Below, one piece after another: positions 35,956 to 46,774 of a stretch of 64,000 nucleotides of DNA. The notes below the pieces were generated by a model, which was not told the origin of the DNA, ran no database searches, and saw nothing but the letters and a program-made list of their open reading frames with translations. The stretch spans positions 1 to 64,000 of the forward strand of contig JAJKFH010001402.1 of NCBI GenBank assembly GCA_023333565.1, written 5' to 3'. The DNA comes from Puffinus mauretanicus. Its lineage: Eukaryota; Chordata; Aves; Procellariiformes; Procellariidae. A program made the translations under genes and the position numbers. Each line of letters starts with the position of its first letter. The first letter of the stretch is position 1.

Positions 35956-38900
35956 AGTTTGCCTTGACTCCAGGCAAAGCTTCTAGCAAGCTGAACCCTA
36001 TCCATCAGAAAAGGAGCTTTAAGTCATCAATATTCTCCTAATGAATAATTTGTAAAGCTGTGCCACTGTGTTTTCAGAAGGCTGTAAGCAAGAATAGCAG
36101 CCTGGAGCCAGGAAATTGCTAATTAAGCTATAAGCCAGAAATGCTAGTGGTGTAATATGAAGAAAAAAGGGAAAGTAGCAGCTCTGGCCAGTCTTCAAGA
36201 ATGACGACACAAAAGCTTCAGGGAGTAATTTGAGCAGTTTTGGTAAGGCAGAGATCTGAGAAATGTCTTGCAGGAGCCAGTGTTGGCCAGGAAACACCTC
36301 TCAAATGCAGCAAGAGAGCAGGCAACCCACTTCAGCCTTGAGGGTTCTCTGCAGGTGTGACAAAAGGCAAGAGGTGGTTATATATATGTCCCAGTCCTTT
36401 GTCCATGCACCCCTTTGTGTATGTGTCCTCCCCCACTCCATTCTTACTCAATCTGTTTTACCTATCAGTTGTGCTTGTCTGGATAAGTCCATAAGCCTCT
36501 CCTTTGCATGCTATAATTAAGACTCTTAAATGTATTCCTTCAGAACGTTGGCTTTTGAACTTTTTTGTTTGAGCCAGGAAAAATGTGTACTTTTAAGCAG
36601 GTCACTGAATTTCTTTACAACCCAACTCCTTTGACAGAGGCTTATTATTTTTCCATGTGCGTTTCAATAGGAAAAGACATGATTTCAGGGGTCAGCTGGC
36701 ATGTTTTTATTTTCTAATAGGGAGTTTCCTCTTTGGTGGCTTGTGGAGTTGAATATTATTATAAATTGAGCGCCTAGATCTTTTGCTGTGCTGACACTTC
36801 TCTTCCCCTATACCACTCCCTTTTTCTCCTGTCCAAGTTTATTAGGATTAGTTTTTCAGTTGGGAATTCCAGTGTTTCACAACAAGACTTTTCATCTTTC
36901 TCTTTACTGTCCTTTCCTTTGTAACCTCCTCCTCCTGTGTTTTTATCAGTCCCTTGCGTGCTCACCTTCACTATGCTTTTGCCAGGCTTCCCTGTTCTCT
37001 TCCTTCGCATTCAAATCTTCACAATTTCTAAGTGCCTTAACTAAATCCCCTGCTTGAACAACTTATAAGCAGGGTCCAGATGGTTCCTGCTTTTCAGAGA
37101 AAATGTGCAACAGAGCTGGTGGAACCTGTCCATAAATTAATACCTAGTCTTGCTTTTACAAACATGATGACCTGATTCTTGTCTGCCTTGTTTATATGCT
37201 ATAAAACATCTGTATTGCATTACATTGAAAAGAAAAATATGGTCAAATGAGAACAGTTTGACTTTACAGTCCCTTTTCCTTTACAATGTTATGCCATGAG
37301 CTGTCAGAAAGCAGAAAATCAAAGAACAGTTTTTAGAAGTCAAATTTTGAAACTTTTAGTTACATTCCACACATAAATCTAGTGAGTCAGCTTCTCTGCT
37401 GGTTTATTGCTGAAGGACATATATAATTTCAGTCAGCTTCTGGCTTTGGACAAAGATGTTCAGGACTTCAGTAGACTTAGATAGTGCTTTTCTGTTCATC
37501 TGCTGAGCAAGCTGCCCTCTGCTCACTGAAAATAAAAGGGAAAATCAGCTGGAAAGACAGGGAAACTGCTAAAAAAGGAAAGGGAGTATTTTGTTCTTCA
37601 CTTGGAAAGGTTTCATTTAGAAATTTGCCTGAATTGGTGTTAATTTTTAAAGGATTAATAGCCACTTGAAAACAGAATTTTTGATCAAATACAGCATTCT
37701 GCATCTGCATGATGTGTATTATGACATCTAGTTAAAAAGAAGTGTGTGTGTGTATGTAAGGAAATATTTGACTTTTCAATCTAATTCCTGAACCAACTAT
37801 TTTCACTGCTCGGTGGAATGATGAACACTTCTGATATCAGCCATTTTTCAGCAGGAAGAGAAGAATATGCCAGTATCATCTGAAATGACTGTCCTGATCT
37901 CACATTTTGCAAAGTTATGAGACTTTTCATATCAAATTATCTCCTTCAAAAATCACACCTATATCTCATTGCATTTGTTCCAGCTCATTTAACTGAGATC
38001 AGCACTCTAATCATGTTCTCCAAGATGACGAATTCATTCCAGGAAAACTAATGATTCAACCTGTCAATTATTTCATAGACTTTTGGACATAGATCCCTTC
38101 ACTACAGAGAGAGTTAAGCTCATCCATGTCTTAGCTATAAAGAAATTAAACGGTGTCTGAAAGAGCTCAGTCTGTTATATTCAAACATTCATTTAAAACT
38201 TTACTAAAAACTATTGTCAATGCTGTACACTTTCCTGGCTTAGCTCCTAACTGGTGATATTCAAATATTGTTTTTTTAAATAATTAAATTATACTTACTT
38301 ACCAGGAAGCACAATAGCTTTCCTATTAAATCTAAATTAAATCAATATTTTAGACTCTCATTTGAAAGTGTTCCTGATAAGTCTTTAATTACTGCCACAT
38401 TCTTGACTAGTGTAGCAACAATTCACCGAGTCCTCATTCGCATGTCCGCATTACATTATCTATGAATTTTGCTTAAAAATTCCCCTTTGCTTTGTTGCTT
38501 TGGACTCATATTAGGCAACCCAGAAAGAGAACATCCTCATTGCTATTGACAATCTGTTCAGACTTGGCAGAGAACTTGAGGTAATGCCTCACTTATACCA
38601 CAGAGAAGGACTTTATGTCTTTCATTTTTGGTTATTGGCAAAAGCTGGATTATACATTTGCCATCAAAACCAATTGTGCTAATTGATGTCCAGCTTGTAG
38701 AGACAGATTTTGCTAGACGGAAAGGCAGTTTTTTCTTGTCACTTTCTTGCTAAGGTCAGTCACTCAGTAAGGCCCCATGTGGGCAGAGATATATGTATGT
38801 GTTCAATTTAATGTACTGTGAAAGTTTCACTCGAGTAAAAGTTCACCAATTCATAAAAGACATGTAGCTAGATCTTCCCATGGCTGGGGACCAGCTTACA

Positions 38901-40630
38901 ATGGACTTTTGAGGGACTTGTGACACTGGTCTGATGCATCTAAATGAGAAGCAAAAAGAAAAAAAAAAAAAAAAAGAAGAGCAGACCAGAAGGCAGGAAG
39001 TGCTGCTGACATAGGGTGCCCTGTGCAGCAACATACCTCCCTTTACATGAGTTTCTGTCCTACCAATCCAGAACCACTAAAAGCCAACAAGATAATTCCT
39101 ATGCAGGATTATTTCCAGTGCCAGAACAGCCAAGCATGGACACGAGCCTATTAGCTCGTGGTGGACAGCTAAAATCACTTTTGCTCTGAAGAGTTTAATG
39201 TTTATCAGAAACAAATTACAGGAGTGAAGACACAAGCTATGCATGACTCAGAGTCCATGTTTGGAGGGAGACATATGTCAGCCCATGGGAAATACCACAG
39301 GAAGTTTGCGCAATGAGCCACAAAGGCTTTGACAGATGCCAGTATCTGACAGGCATAGATCTGCCAACATAGGACATTTTCTGCAGGGAACTACTTTGCT
39401 AGAAAGTCCCTTCTAGATTTTGTATGTTGTAAAAAAACCAAGAAATTGTCTCACTCAAAAATTTCTTTTGACACTAGAGTAACTTCAGACAGTCTTACTA
39501 TTCAAATAAATGTCTAATCCTTTGCTGGATCCTGCTAAGCTCCTTATTAGAGGAATAACTTGCAGCAGTAAATCCAACAAGTTTGTTTTCATGTCTTGGG
39601 AAACATTTCCATCAATCAAGCTTTGATCGGTTTGTGAGGTTTTAATTCTAATGATGCATGTTTGTTCTTGTACCATGGGCTCAGTCTACAGATTATACTA
39701 GCATGGCTAGGAGTTGACATGCATCAGCTGAGAGACTGCACAACTGTTCATTTGCACACTCAGTTCCCATCACAGGAGGCAATTTAAAGTAATCCCCTTT
39801 AATTGCCAACAAAGCTAAGTTTAGCTTAACATACATGTAGCTTTACTTTACATTTGCACGCACAGTTGTAGTACAACCAAGCTGATGCATAGTAACTGCT
39901 TAAATAGCTGTAACTGGATCACATGTCTGAGAAAATGACTTCCTGGTACCTTTGACGATGAATTTGGGGTGCTCATCCTGTAAGTCATCTCTGCTAAGGC
40001 GCTCACCATTTTTACCCTTCTTTTATTTTAAGGGAATGTGAAAGCACAAACTGCTGCATCTCTTACCCTGCACAGGTCCAGTGAGACTAAATCATTGCCT
40101 GGCTTATAAACATAGTGACTGAAAAGTAACCTGAATTTGTGGAGATGATGTGCCGTGCTGCTGTGAGCTTCTGTGAAATGTCTCTGCAACCTTTGAAGAA
40201 ATGCACCCTTGGTTTATATGTTCTTTTTTTCCTGTAAGCTTGTCTTTCAGTCCATTTCAGAAAGTCATCCAGCAGCAGCATGAACATGCTCCAAATAGTA
40301 CACCCTCTCTAAGCAATGGTCCTGCTAGAATATGGTTAGATAGCAAAATAATTCAGGAGGATACCTCACTCATTTAGCATAGGAATAACTCTACACATCA
40401 AGATCTGGTTTGGCACAAGCATGCCCTTGGTTTGTTCCCTCAGGCAGAACAACTATCCAAACCTCAGAGTGGTAAAAGCCATGACCTAGCCATATTTTGG
40501 TGCTCATCAACATGAAATGCCACATTTAGCTAACTCCCCTTCTCAGAGAGAGGCTCAGCATTTTGTCTGGGATATACTGCACACTGAGCCTTGATTTACT
40601 GAAAAAAAGGTGGGTCGTGTTGTCTGGCAG
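35956..40630. other. Unique-looking AT-rich DNA
   Basis: No gene or recent transposon recognised. It contains an A17 tract at 38959-38975. Open stretches are short and lack motifs. Confidence 0.55.
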
Positions 40631-40726
40631 GAACATGAATCCTCTCCTGACAGTGGTCTACCCAGTGATGGTTAAAAAAAAAAAATGGCAGGAAAAAGCC
40701 TTTTCCACCTATGCTAAGTTAATAAT
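40631..40726. repeat. 96-bp target-site duplication, left copy
   Basis: It begins GAACATGAATCCTC and ends GCTAAGTTAATAAT, identical base for base to 45131-45226. It abuts the 3' end of the full-length CR1. The neighbouring bases differ (40630 G against 45130 T; 40727 C against 45227 G), so the match ends exactly at the element boundaries. Confidence 0.97.
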
Positions 40727-40807
40727 CATAGAATCATAGAATCAGTAAGGTTGGAAAAGACCTTTAAGATCATCGAGTCCAACCGTCAATCCAACACACC
40801 ATGCCCA

Positions 40808-43601
40808 CTACATCATGTCCCTAAGGGCCTCATCAACACGTCTTTTAAATACCTCCAGGGATGGTGACTCTACCACTTCCCTGGGCAGCCTGTTCCAAGG
40901 CCTGACCACTCTTTCAGTAAAAAAATTTCTCCTAATGTCCAGTCTAAACCTCCCCTGGCGCAACTTGAGGCCATTTCCTCTTGTCCTATCGCTAGTTACT
41001 TGGGAGAAGAGACCAACCCCACCTCGCTACAACCTCCTTTCAGGTGGTTGTAGAGCCGATGAGGTCTCCCCTCAGCCTCCTCTTCTCCAGACTAAACACC
41101 CCAGTTCCCTCAGCCGCTCCTCATAAGACTTGTGCTCCAGGCCCTTCACCAGCTTCGTTGCCCTCCTCTGGACACGCTCCAGCACCTCAATGTCCTTCTT
41201 GTAGTGAGGGGCCCAAAACTGAACACAGTATTCGAGGTGCGGCCTCACCAGTGCCGAGTACAGGGGCACGATCACCTCCCTACTCCTGCTGGCCACACTA
41301 TTTCTGATACAGGCCAGGATGCCATTGGGCCTTCTTGGCCACCTGGGCACACTGCCGGCTCATGTTCAGCCGGCTGTCAACCAGCACCCCCAGGTCCTTT
41401 TCCTCTGGGCAGCTTTCCAGCCACTCTTCCCCAAGCCTGTGGCGTTGCCTGGGGTTGTTGTGGCCGAAGTGCAGGACCCGGCACTTGGCCTTGTTGAACC
41501 TCATACAGTTGGCCTCGGCCCATCGATCCAGCCTGTCCAGGTCCCTCTGCAGAGCCTTCCTACCCTCCAGCAGATCAACACTCCCGCCCAGCTTGGTGTC
41601 ATCTGCAAACTTACTGAGGGAGCACTCGATCCCCTCGTCCAGATCGTCGATAAAGATATTGAACAAGACCGGTCCCAGTACTGAGCCCTGGGGAACACCG
41701 CTCGTAACCGGCCGCCAACTGGATTTAACTCCGTTGACCACAACTCTCTGAGCTCGGCTGTCCAGCCAGTTTTTTACCCAGCGAAGAGTGTACCTGTCTA
41801 GGCCGTGAGCCGCCAGCTTCTCTAGGAGAATGCTGTGGGAGACAGTGTCAAAGGCTTTACTGAAGTCCAGGTAGACCACATCCACAGCCTTTCCCTCATC
41901 CACTAGGCGGGTCACCTGGTCATAGAAGGAGATCAGGTTGGTCAAGCAGGACCTGCCTTCCATGAACCCGTGCTGGCTGGGCCTGATCCCCTGGTTGTCC
42001 CGCACATGGCTCGTGAGCGCCCTCAAAACAAACCGCTCCATGATCTTCCCCGGCACCGAGGTCAGGCTGACCGGCCTGTAGTTCCCCGGATCCTCCTTCC
42101 GGCCCTTCTTATAGATGGGCGTCACATTGGCGAGCCTCCAGTCGTCCAGGACCTCCCCAGTTAACCAGGACTGCTGCTAAATGATGGAGAGTGGCTCGGC
42201 AAGCTCCTCCGCCAGCTCCCTCAGTACCCTCGGGTGGATCCCATCCGGCCCCATAGACTTGTGAAAGTCCAGGTGGCGTAGCAGGTCATTAACTTCTTCC
42301 TCATGGATTATGGGGGGTCTATCCTGCTCGTCGTCCTTGTCATCCAGCTCAGGGGGCTGAGTACCCTGAGGATAACTGCTCTGACTGCTAAAGACTGAGG
42401 CAAAGAAGGCACTGAGTACCTCAGCCTTATCCTCATCCCTGGTGGCAACGTTCCCCCCCGCATCCAATAGAGGATGAAGATTCTCCTTGGCTCTCCTTTT
42501 GTCATTAATATACTTGTAAAAGCATTTTTTGTTGTCTCTCACAACAGTGGCCAGGTTGAGTTCTAGCCGGGCTTTTGCCTTTCTAATTTCCTCTCTGCAC
42601 GATCTAACGAGATCCCTGTACTGTTCTTGACTTGCCTGCCCCTTCTTCCACAAGTGATAAAATCTCCTTTTTTTCCGGAGTCTCAGCCAGAGCTCCGCGT
42701 TCAGCCAGGCCGGTCGCCTTCCCCGCCCGTTCTTCTTGCTGCACGTGGGGACAGCCCGCTCCTGCGCCTTTAAGACTTCCTTCTTGAAGAACGTCCAGCC
42801 TTCCTGGACCCCTTTGCCCCTCAGGACTGTCTCCCAAGGGACCCTCTCGACCAGCGTCCTGAGCAGGCCAAAGTCTGCCCTCCGGAAGTCCATGGTAGCG
42901 GTTTTGCTGGCCCCCCTCTTTACTTCACCAAGTATCGAGAATTCTACCATTTCATGGTCGCTAAGCCCAAGCCGGCCTCCGACCACCACATCTCCCACCA
43001 GTCCTTCTCTGTTTGTGAACAGCAGGTCAAGCGAGGCACCTCCCCTGGTGGGCTCGCTTACCAGCTGCGTCAGGAAGTTATCCTCCACACACTCCAGGAA
43101 CCTCCTCGACTGTTTCCTCTCCGCCGTGTGGTACTGCCAGCAGACGTCCGGAAAGTTAAAGTCCCCCACAAGAACAAGGGCTAGCGACTGGGAGACTTCT
43201 GCCAGCCTCTTGTAGAATATTTCATCTGCCTCCTCATCCTGGCTAGGTGGTCTATAACAGACTCCCAGCAGGATATCTGCCTTGTTGGCCTTCCCCCTCA
43301 TCCTTACCCACAAGCACTCGACCTCGTCATCACTACCATTGAGCTCTAGACAGTCGAAGCACTCCCTAACATACAGGGCTACCCCACCGCCTCTCCTTCC
43401 TCGCCTGTCCCTTCTGAAGAGCTTATAACCATCCATTGCAGCACTCCAATCGTGAGACTCGTCCCACCATGTTTCCGTGATGGCGACTAAGTCATAACTA
43501 CCCTGCTGCACAATGGCTTCCAGTTCCTCCTGTTTGCCGCCCATGCTGCGTGCATTGGTATAGAGGCACTTGAGCTGGGCTGCCGATTTCTCCCCCGACA
43601 T
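40808..43601 (-). pseudogene. CR1 ORF2 (endonuclease and reverse transcriptase), interrupted
   Basis: ORF2 encodes the nick-and-copy enzyme of CR1. Residues 1-230 form the AP-like endonuclease: N16 in YTNARS, E43 in ITETWW, D147 and N149 in GDFNF, and S214-D215-H216 in LSDHEM. A linker follows. The RT (from about codon 493) has [13 protein letters not shown], the YLDFSKAFD block, [10 protein letters not shown] and [10 protein letters not shown], with all three catalytic aspartates present. TAG at 42177-42179 ends the first 474 codons; the frame is otherwise open to 41298. Then come a one-base insertion at 41327-41329 and one-base deletions near 41098, 41056 and 41017, before the natural stop at 40808-40810. 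The ATG at 43601 is followed by open endonuclease sequence. Confidence 0.93.
42177..42179 (-). other. In-frame TAG between endonuclease and RT, shared with copy 1
   Basis: The codons read ATC ATT TAG CAG CAG. In the older copy 8 the codon at this place reads TAT, so the change is TAT to TAG. Copy 1 carries the same TAG at 1022-1024. Confidence 0.9.
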
Positions 43602-43663
43602 TGGCGTGCCGTCCCTAGGCTCTTCTCTAGTGAGCCTGGTTTTATCCCCTTCCCCCTTCGAAT

Positions 43664-44788
43664 CTAGTTTAAAGCCCTCTCAATGAGCCCCGCCAACTCA
43701 TATGCAAGAATCCTTTTCCCCCTGCGAGACAGCTGAACTCCGTCCGTCGCCAGCAGGCCCGGTGCCGTGTAAACCTCCCCGTGGTCAAAGAAGCCAAAAT
43801 TCTGCCGAAGGCACCAGCCCCTAAGCCACGTGTTGATCCGATGAGTTTTCCTGTTCCTTTCAGTGTTCCACCCTGCCACTAAAGGGATCGAGGAAAACAC
43901 TACCTGTGCTCCCGATCCTCCCACCAGTCGCCCCAGCGCCCTGAAGTCCCTTTTGATCCCTTCGGGATTTCTCTCAGCAACCTCCTCACTGCCAGCCTGT
44001 ATAACCAGTAGCGGGTAGTAATCGGAGGCCTGCACGAGACTAGGGAGCTTCCTAGTAATGTCCTTAACCCGGGCCCCAGGGAGGCAGCAGACTTCCCTGT
44101 GGGATGGGTCTGGCCGACAAATTGGGCCCTCCGTCCCCCTCAGAAGGGAATCACCAATGACAATTACCCTCCTTTTTTTCTTAGCGGAGGCAGTCGTAAT
44201 TTGTGGGGCTGGCTGCCTCGCCTCGGGCAACCCCCTGGATGGGCCTTCATCTTCGTCCTCGTTCGTCTGCCCCTCAAGTTCCAGAGCCCCATATCTGTTG
44301 TGTAGGGGCAACTGGGAAGGTTGAGGTGAGGGAGGCCGGACGGGGGTTTGCCTGGCACCCCGAGCAGGGACCTGTGTCCATTCCCCCCCGTCGCTTGGGT
44401 CCCCTCCTACTGCCTGGTGGCAAGAGGGCAGGGGTTCCTCTGCTTCTTGCGGAGCCTCCGTGTGCTGCCCTTGCCTCAGGGACGGTAGGGCGTGGCTCCA
44501 CCAATCTATCTCCCTCTCGCACTCCCTGATGCTCCTTAGCCTCTCCACTTCCTCCTTCAGCTCTGCCACCAGGCTGAGCAGATCATCCACCTGGTCGCAG
44601 CGCACACAGGCGTCGTCTCTGCTGCCCTCCTGCACAAGGGACAGCCTCAGGCACTCCCTGCAGCCGGAGACCTGGACAGATGTGTGTTTGCGCAGGGGCT
44701 CCGTCTGGGTCGCCACGTTTCTCCTGGCGATGGCTTTCGGCCGAGTGGATACCATGGCCAGGTCCTCTTCTGGGAGGGCGACGACCAC
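43664..44788 (-). CDS. CR1 ORF1 protein, intact (374 aa, esterase-like)
   Basis: An uninterrupted ORF1. Residues 43-64 hold two CxxC pairs (CREC and CVRC, 14 residues apart), a zinc-binding-like pattern. Residues 66-95 form a leucine- and glutamate-rich coiled coil. Residues 105-200 are proline-rich and low complexity, with an acidic run near 176-182. A basic KKKRR stretch follows. Residues 207-374 form an SGNH/GDSL esterase-like domain with GDS nucleophile Ser214, Gly238 in LPGAR, and Gly266 followed by SEE where a G-x-N-D block is expected. The C-terminal block reads TDGVQLS, with Gln352 where the catalytic His is expected. ORF1 proteins of CR1 are thought to bind RNA and aid retrotransposition; the esterase role is unclear. 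ATG at 44788 is the first in this frame after the GC-rich 5' region. Confidence 0.9.
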   Translation of the reverse strand: MVVALPEEDLAMVSTRPKAIARRNVATQTEPLRKHTSVQVSGCRECLRLSLVQEGSRDDACVRCDQVDDLLSLVAELKEEVERLRSIRECEREIDWWSHALPSLRQGQHTEAPQEAEEPLPSCHQAVGGDPSDGGEWTQVPARGARQTPVRPPSPQPSQLPLHNRYGALELEGQTNEDEDEGPSRGLPEARQPAPQITTASAKKKRRVIVIGDSLLRGTEGPICRPDPSHREVCCLPGARVKDITRKLPSLVQASDYYPLLVIQAGSEEVAERNPEGIKRDFRALGRLVGGSGAQVVFSSIPLVAGWNTERNRKTHRINTWLRGWCLRQNFGFFDHGEVYTAPGLLATDGVQLSRRGKRILAYELAGLIERALN

Positions 44789-45130
44789 GAGTTGAGCTGG
44801 CCTCTGGAGCCTGGAGGGGGGGGCTGCGCCCTGCCGGCGCGAACTGCCGCGCCACGCCCTGTTCGCCGCGCTCCGGGTCGCTCGCGCTCCCTGGGGGCTG
44901 CTTTTGTATCTGAGGGGGTTCGGCCGCCGTCCCTCCTGTCCCCGCCCACGCTGAGTCAGAGCTGCCGCACGTCAGGAGCTCGCTCCTCCGGCGCGGGGGA
45001 GGGGGGCTGGGGCACCCTCTCGCTCCCTGCGCTTTTGCCTTCGCGGTTTTTGCCACGGTTTTGCCGCTTCAGGAAGGGTCCCCCGGCGCGATCCTCTGCT
45101 CCGGAGCCCTTCGCCTCGGTGGCTTCGAAT
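44789..45130 (-). promoter_or_regulatory. CR1 5' region, CpG-rich internal promoter candidate
   Basis: The first 342 bp of the element are far richer in G, C and CpG than the surrounding DNA. They hold a GC-box-like CCCGCCC near 44941-44947 and an AP-1 type TGAGTCA at 44952-44958. Full-length LINEs carry an internal promoter here. No TATA box is evident. An overlapping open stretch (45056-44583, minus) in another frame is probably a composition artefact. Confidence 0.65.
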
Positions 45131-45226
45131 GAACATGAATCCTCTCCTGACAGTGGTCTACCCAGTGATGGTTAAAAAAAAAAAATGGCAGGAAAAAGCC
45201 TTTTCCACCTATGCTAAGTTAATAAT
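45131..45226. repeat. 96-bp target-site duplication, right copy
   Basis: Identical to 40631-40726 at all 96 positions, including a 12-base A run. It abuts the 5' end of the full-length CR1. The pre-insertion site would read from 40630 into one copy and on into 45227. Confidence 0.97.
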
Positions 45227-45919
45227 GATGCAGTTTGCAGAGAGAAGGACTGTGGATAAAATTCCCTGGAAAACTTCAGCTCCTACATGTTGCATCAGGA
45301 TTCTGAGAGCATTAATAGATCTTTGCAGTCCTGACAAGCCTCACCTCAGATCTCCACCCACTCCCTCTGCACAGGGGTCAGAAGCTCCTTTTAAGCTCAT
45401 ACCTAAGCTTAAATGCTTACCTGAGCTTAAATGAGCTTAAGTCCTTGTCTTGAGATATGCTGTAGATGTGTCTGTCTCCATTCCTGTCTCCAGGCCTGAT
45501 CCTAGAAAGACCTATGTTCTGGTATATTGTCTCCAGTCCCACCCCCAGTTTCATCTCCTGCTGTTCCTGGACGGACCCTGAACTTGACTGATCACTTGCG
45601 TTATCTGCAGTGGACCCCGTTAACAGCACCGTGCTCTACCCACTATTTTCAGATGCTGCAGGACTGTGCCCTTGTCAGTGAGGGTAATGTGCACTGTGGT
45701 CACCCTTGGCTCCTGGTTTGCCTGCCTTGGTGGAGCAGCATTGCTGTTACTGCCCCTTGATAGTTGCAGCTTTTGCTTTATCCAGCTAGCAGTAATCAAT
45801 GGGATGATCTTGTTCTCTGAGGTCTTCAAGAAGAGTAAGGCTGTTTTTCTAGAAGCTGGCTGAAGCTGTAGGAATGAGTAAGGCAAGGCAGATGCTGTAG
45901 CTGAATAAGGCACTTCAGT
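45227..45919. other. No recognisable feature
   Basis: Unique-looking flank between the full-length CR1 and the next older CR1. Confidence 0.5.
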
Positions 45920-46038
45920 CAAATAAAGGAGATGTTGTAGTGTGTGTCTACTACCCATCTCCCATCCAGGGTGTTAACACTGATGAGTTATTCTACAGGC
46001 AATTAGGAGAAAGCTCTGAATAGGTAGCCTTTGTCCTT

Positions 46039-46506
46039 ATGGGAGATTTCAGGTTCCCAGACATCAGCTGGGAATACCATAATGCTGTGACAAGTAACTC
46101 TGGGAAATTCTTGAAGTTTGTGGAAGATGATAACTTCTTGACACAAATACTCAGGGAGCCAACTAGCAAAGATGCTCTCCTGTACTTTTTATTTGTGAAT
46201 AGAGAAGGACTTGTGGGAAATGCGATGGTAGGTGGCTGTCTTGACCACAGTGATCATGAAATGGTTGAGTTTAAAATTTTCGGTGTAGTAAGAAAAAAGG
46301 ATAGCAGAATTGCTACCCTGGATTTCAAAAGAGCAAACTTTAAGCTATTCAGGGAGCTACTTAGCAGAGTACTCTGGGAATCTGCTTTTGAGGGCTTAGG
46401 AGCCCATGAGTGCTGGTCAGTTTTTAAGAACCACCTCTTAAAAACCCAGGAGCAGGCATTTCCACTGTGTCGTAAGTCAACCAAGTGGGACAGAGGACCA
46501 GCTTAG
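46039..46506 (+). pseudogene. Degraded CR1 endonuclease fragment (copy 7)
   Basis: A 155-codon remnant with MGDFRFPDISW (the asparagine of GDFN is replaced by arginine) and HSDHEMVEF. It ends at a TAG within the linker. Upstream endonuclease blocks are lost to truncation. Confidence 0.85.
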
Positions 46507-46774
46507 CTGAACAGGGAACTCCTCTCGAAACTCAGCAGGAAAAAGAAATTGTTTGATCTCCAGAAGTGAGATCAGGCTTCACAAGAAGGTTACAGAGCTG
46601 TGGTTTGCATATGCGGGGAGAAGACACGAAAGGCCAAAGCTCAACTAGAGCTGAAACTGGCCAGTGTTGTGTCAGGCAACAAAAAAGGCTTTTTCAAGTA
46701 CGTTAATAGCAAGAGGAGGTCCAAGGAATATATTGGACTGATACTTGTTGGAGATGGTCACCTGACAAATAGGG

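Larger units (their letters stand above)
40727..45130 (-). mobile_element. Full-length CR1 LINE (copy 6)
   Basis: A 4404-bp CR1 on the minus strand, apparently complete. Reading along the element: a GC-rich 5' region (45130-44789), ORF1 (44788-43664), a 62-base spacer, ORF2 (43601-40808), a short 3' UTR, and ATTCTATG-type repeats ending at 40727. It is bounded by a perfect 96-bp direct repeat, which supports a single recent target-primed insertion. The defects are one TAG in ORF2 and four single-base indels confined to 41013-41329. It is the same subfamily as copy 1 at the left edge of the window. Confidence 0.96.

Noticed and set aside
44583..45056. 157-codon minus-strand frame overlapping ORF1 and the CR1 5' region
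   Set aside because: It overlaps intact ORF1 in another frame, shows no domain, and has arginine/proline-rich composition typical of GC-rich noncoding sequence. An upstream regulatory frame cannot be fully excluded.
43664..45130. Possibility that the 96-bp repeat is a segmental duplication instead of a target duplication
   Set aside because: The match begins and ends exactly at the CR1 boundaries on both sides, which is the signature of an insertion duplication. An assembly artefact remains possible and is noted in the findings.
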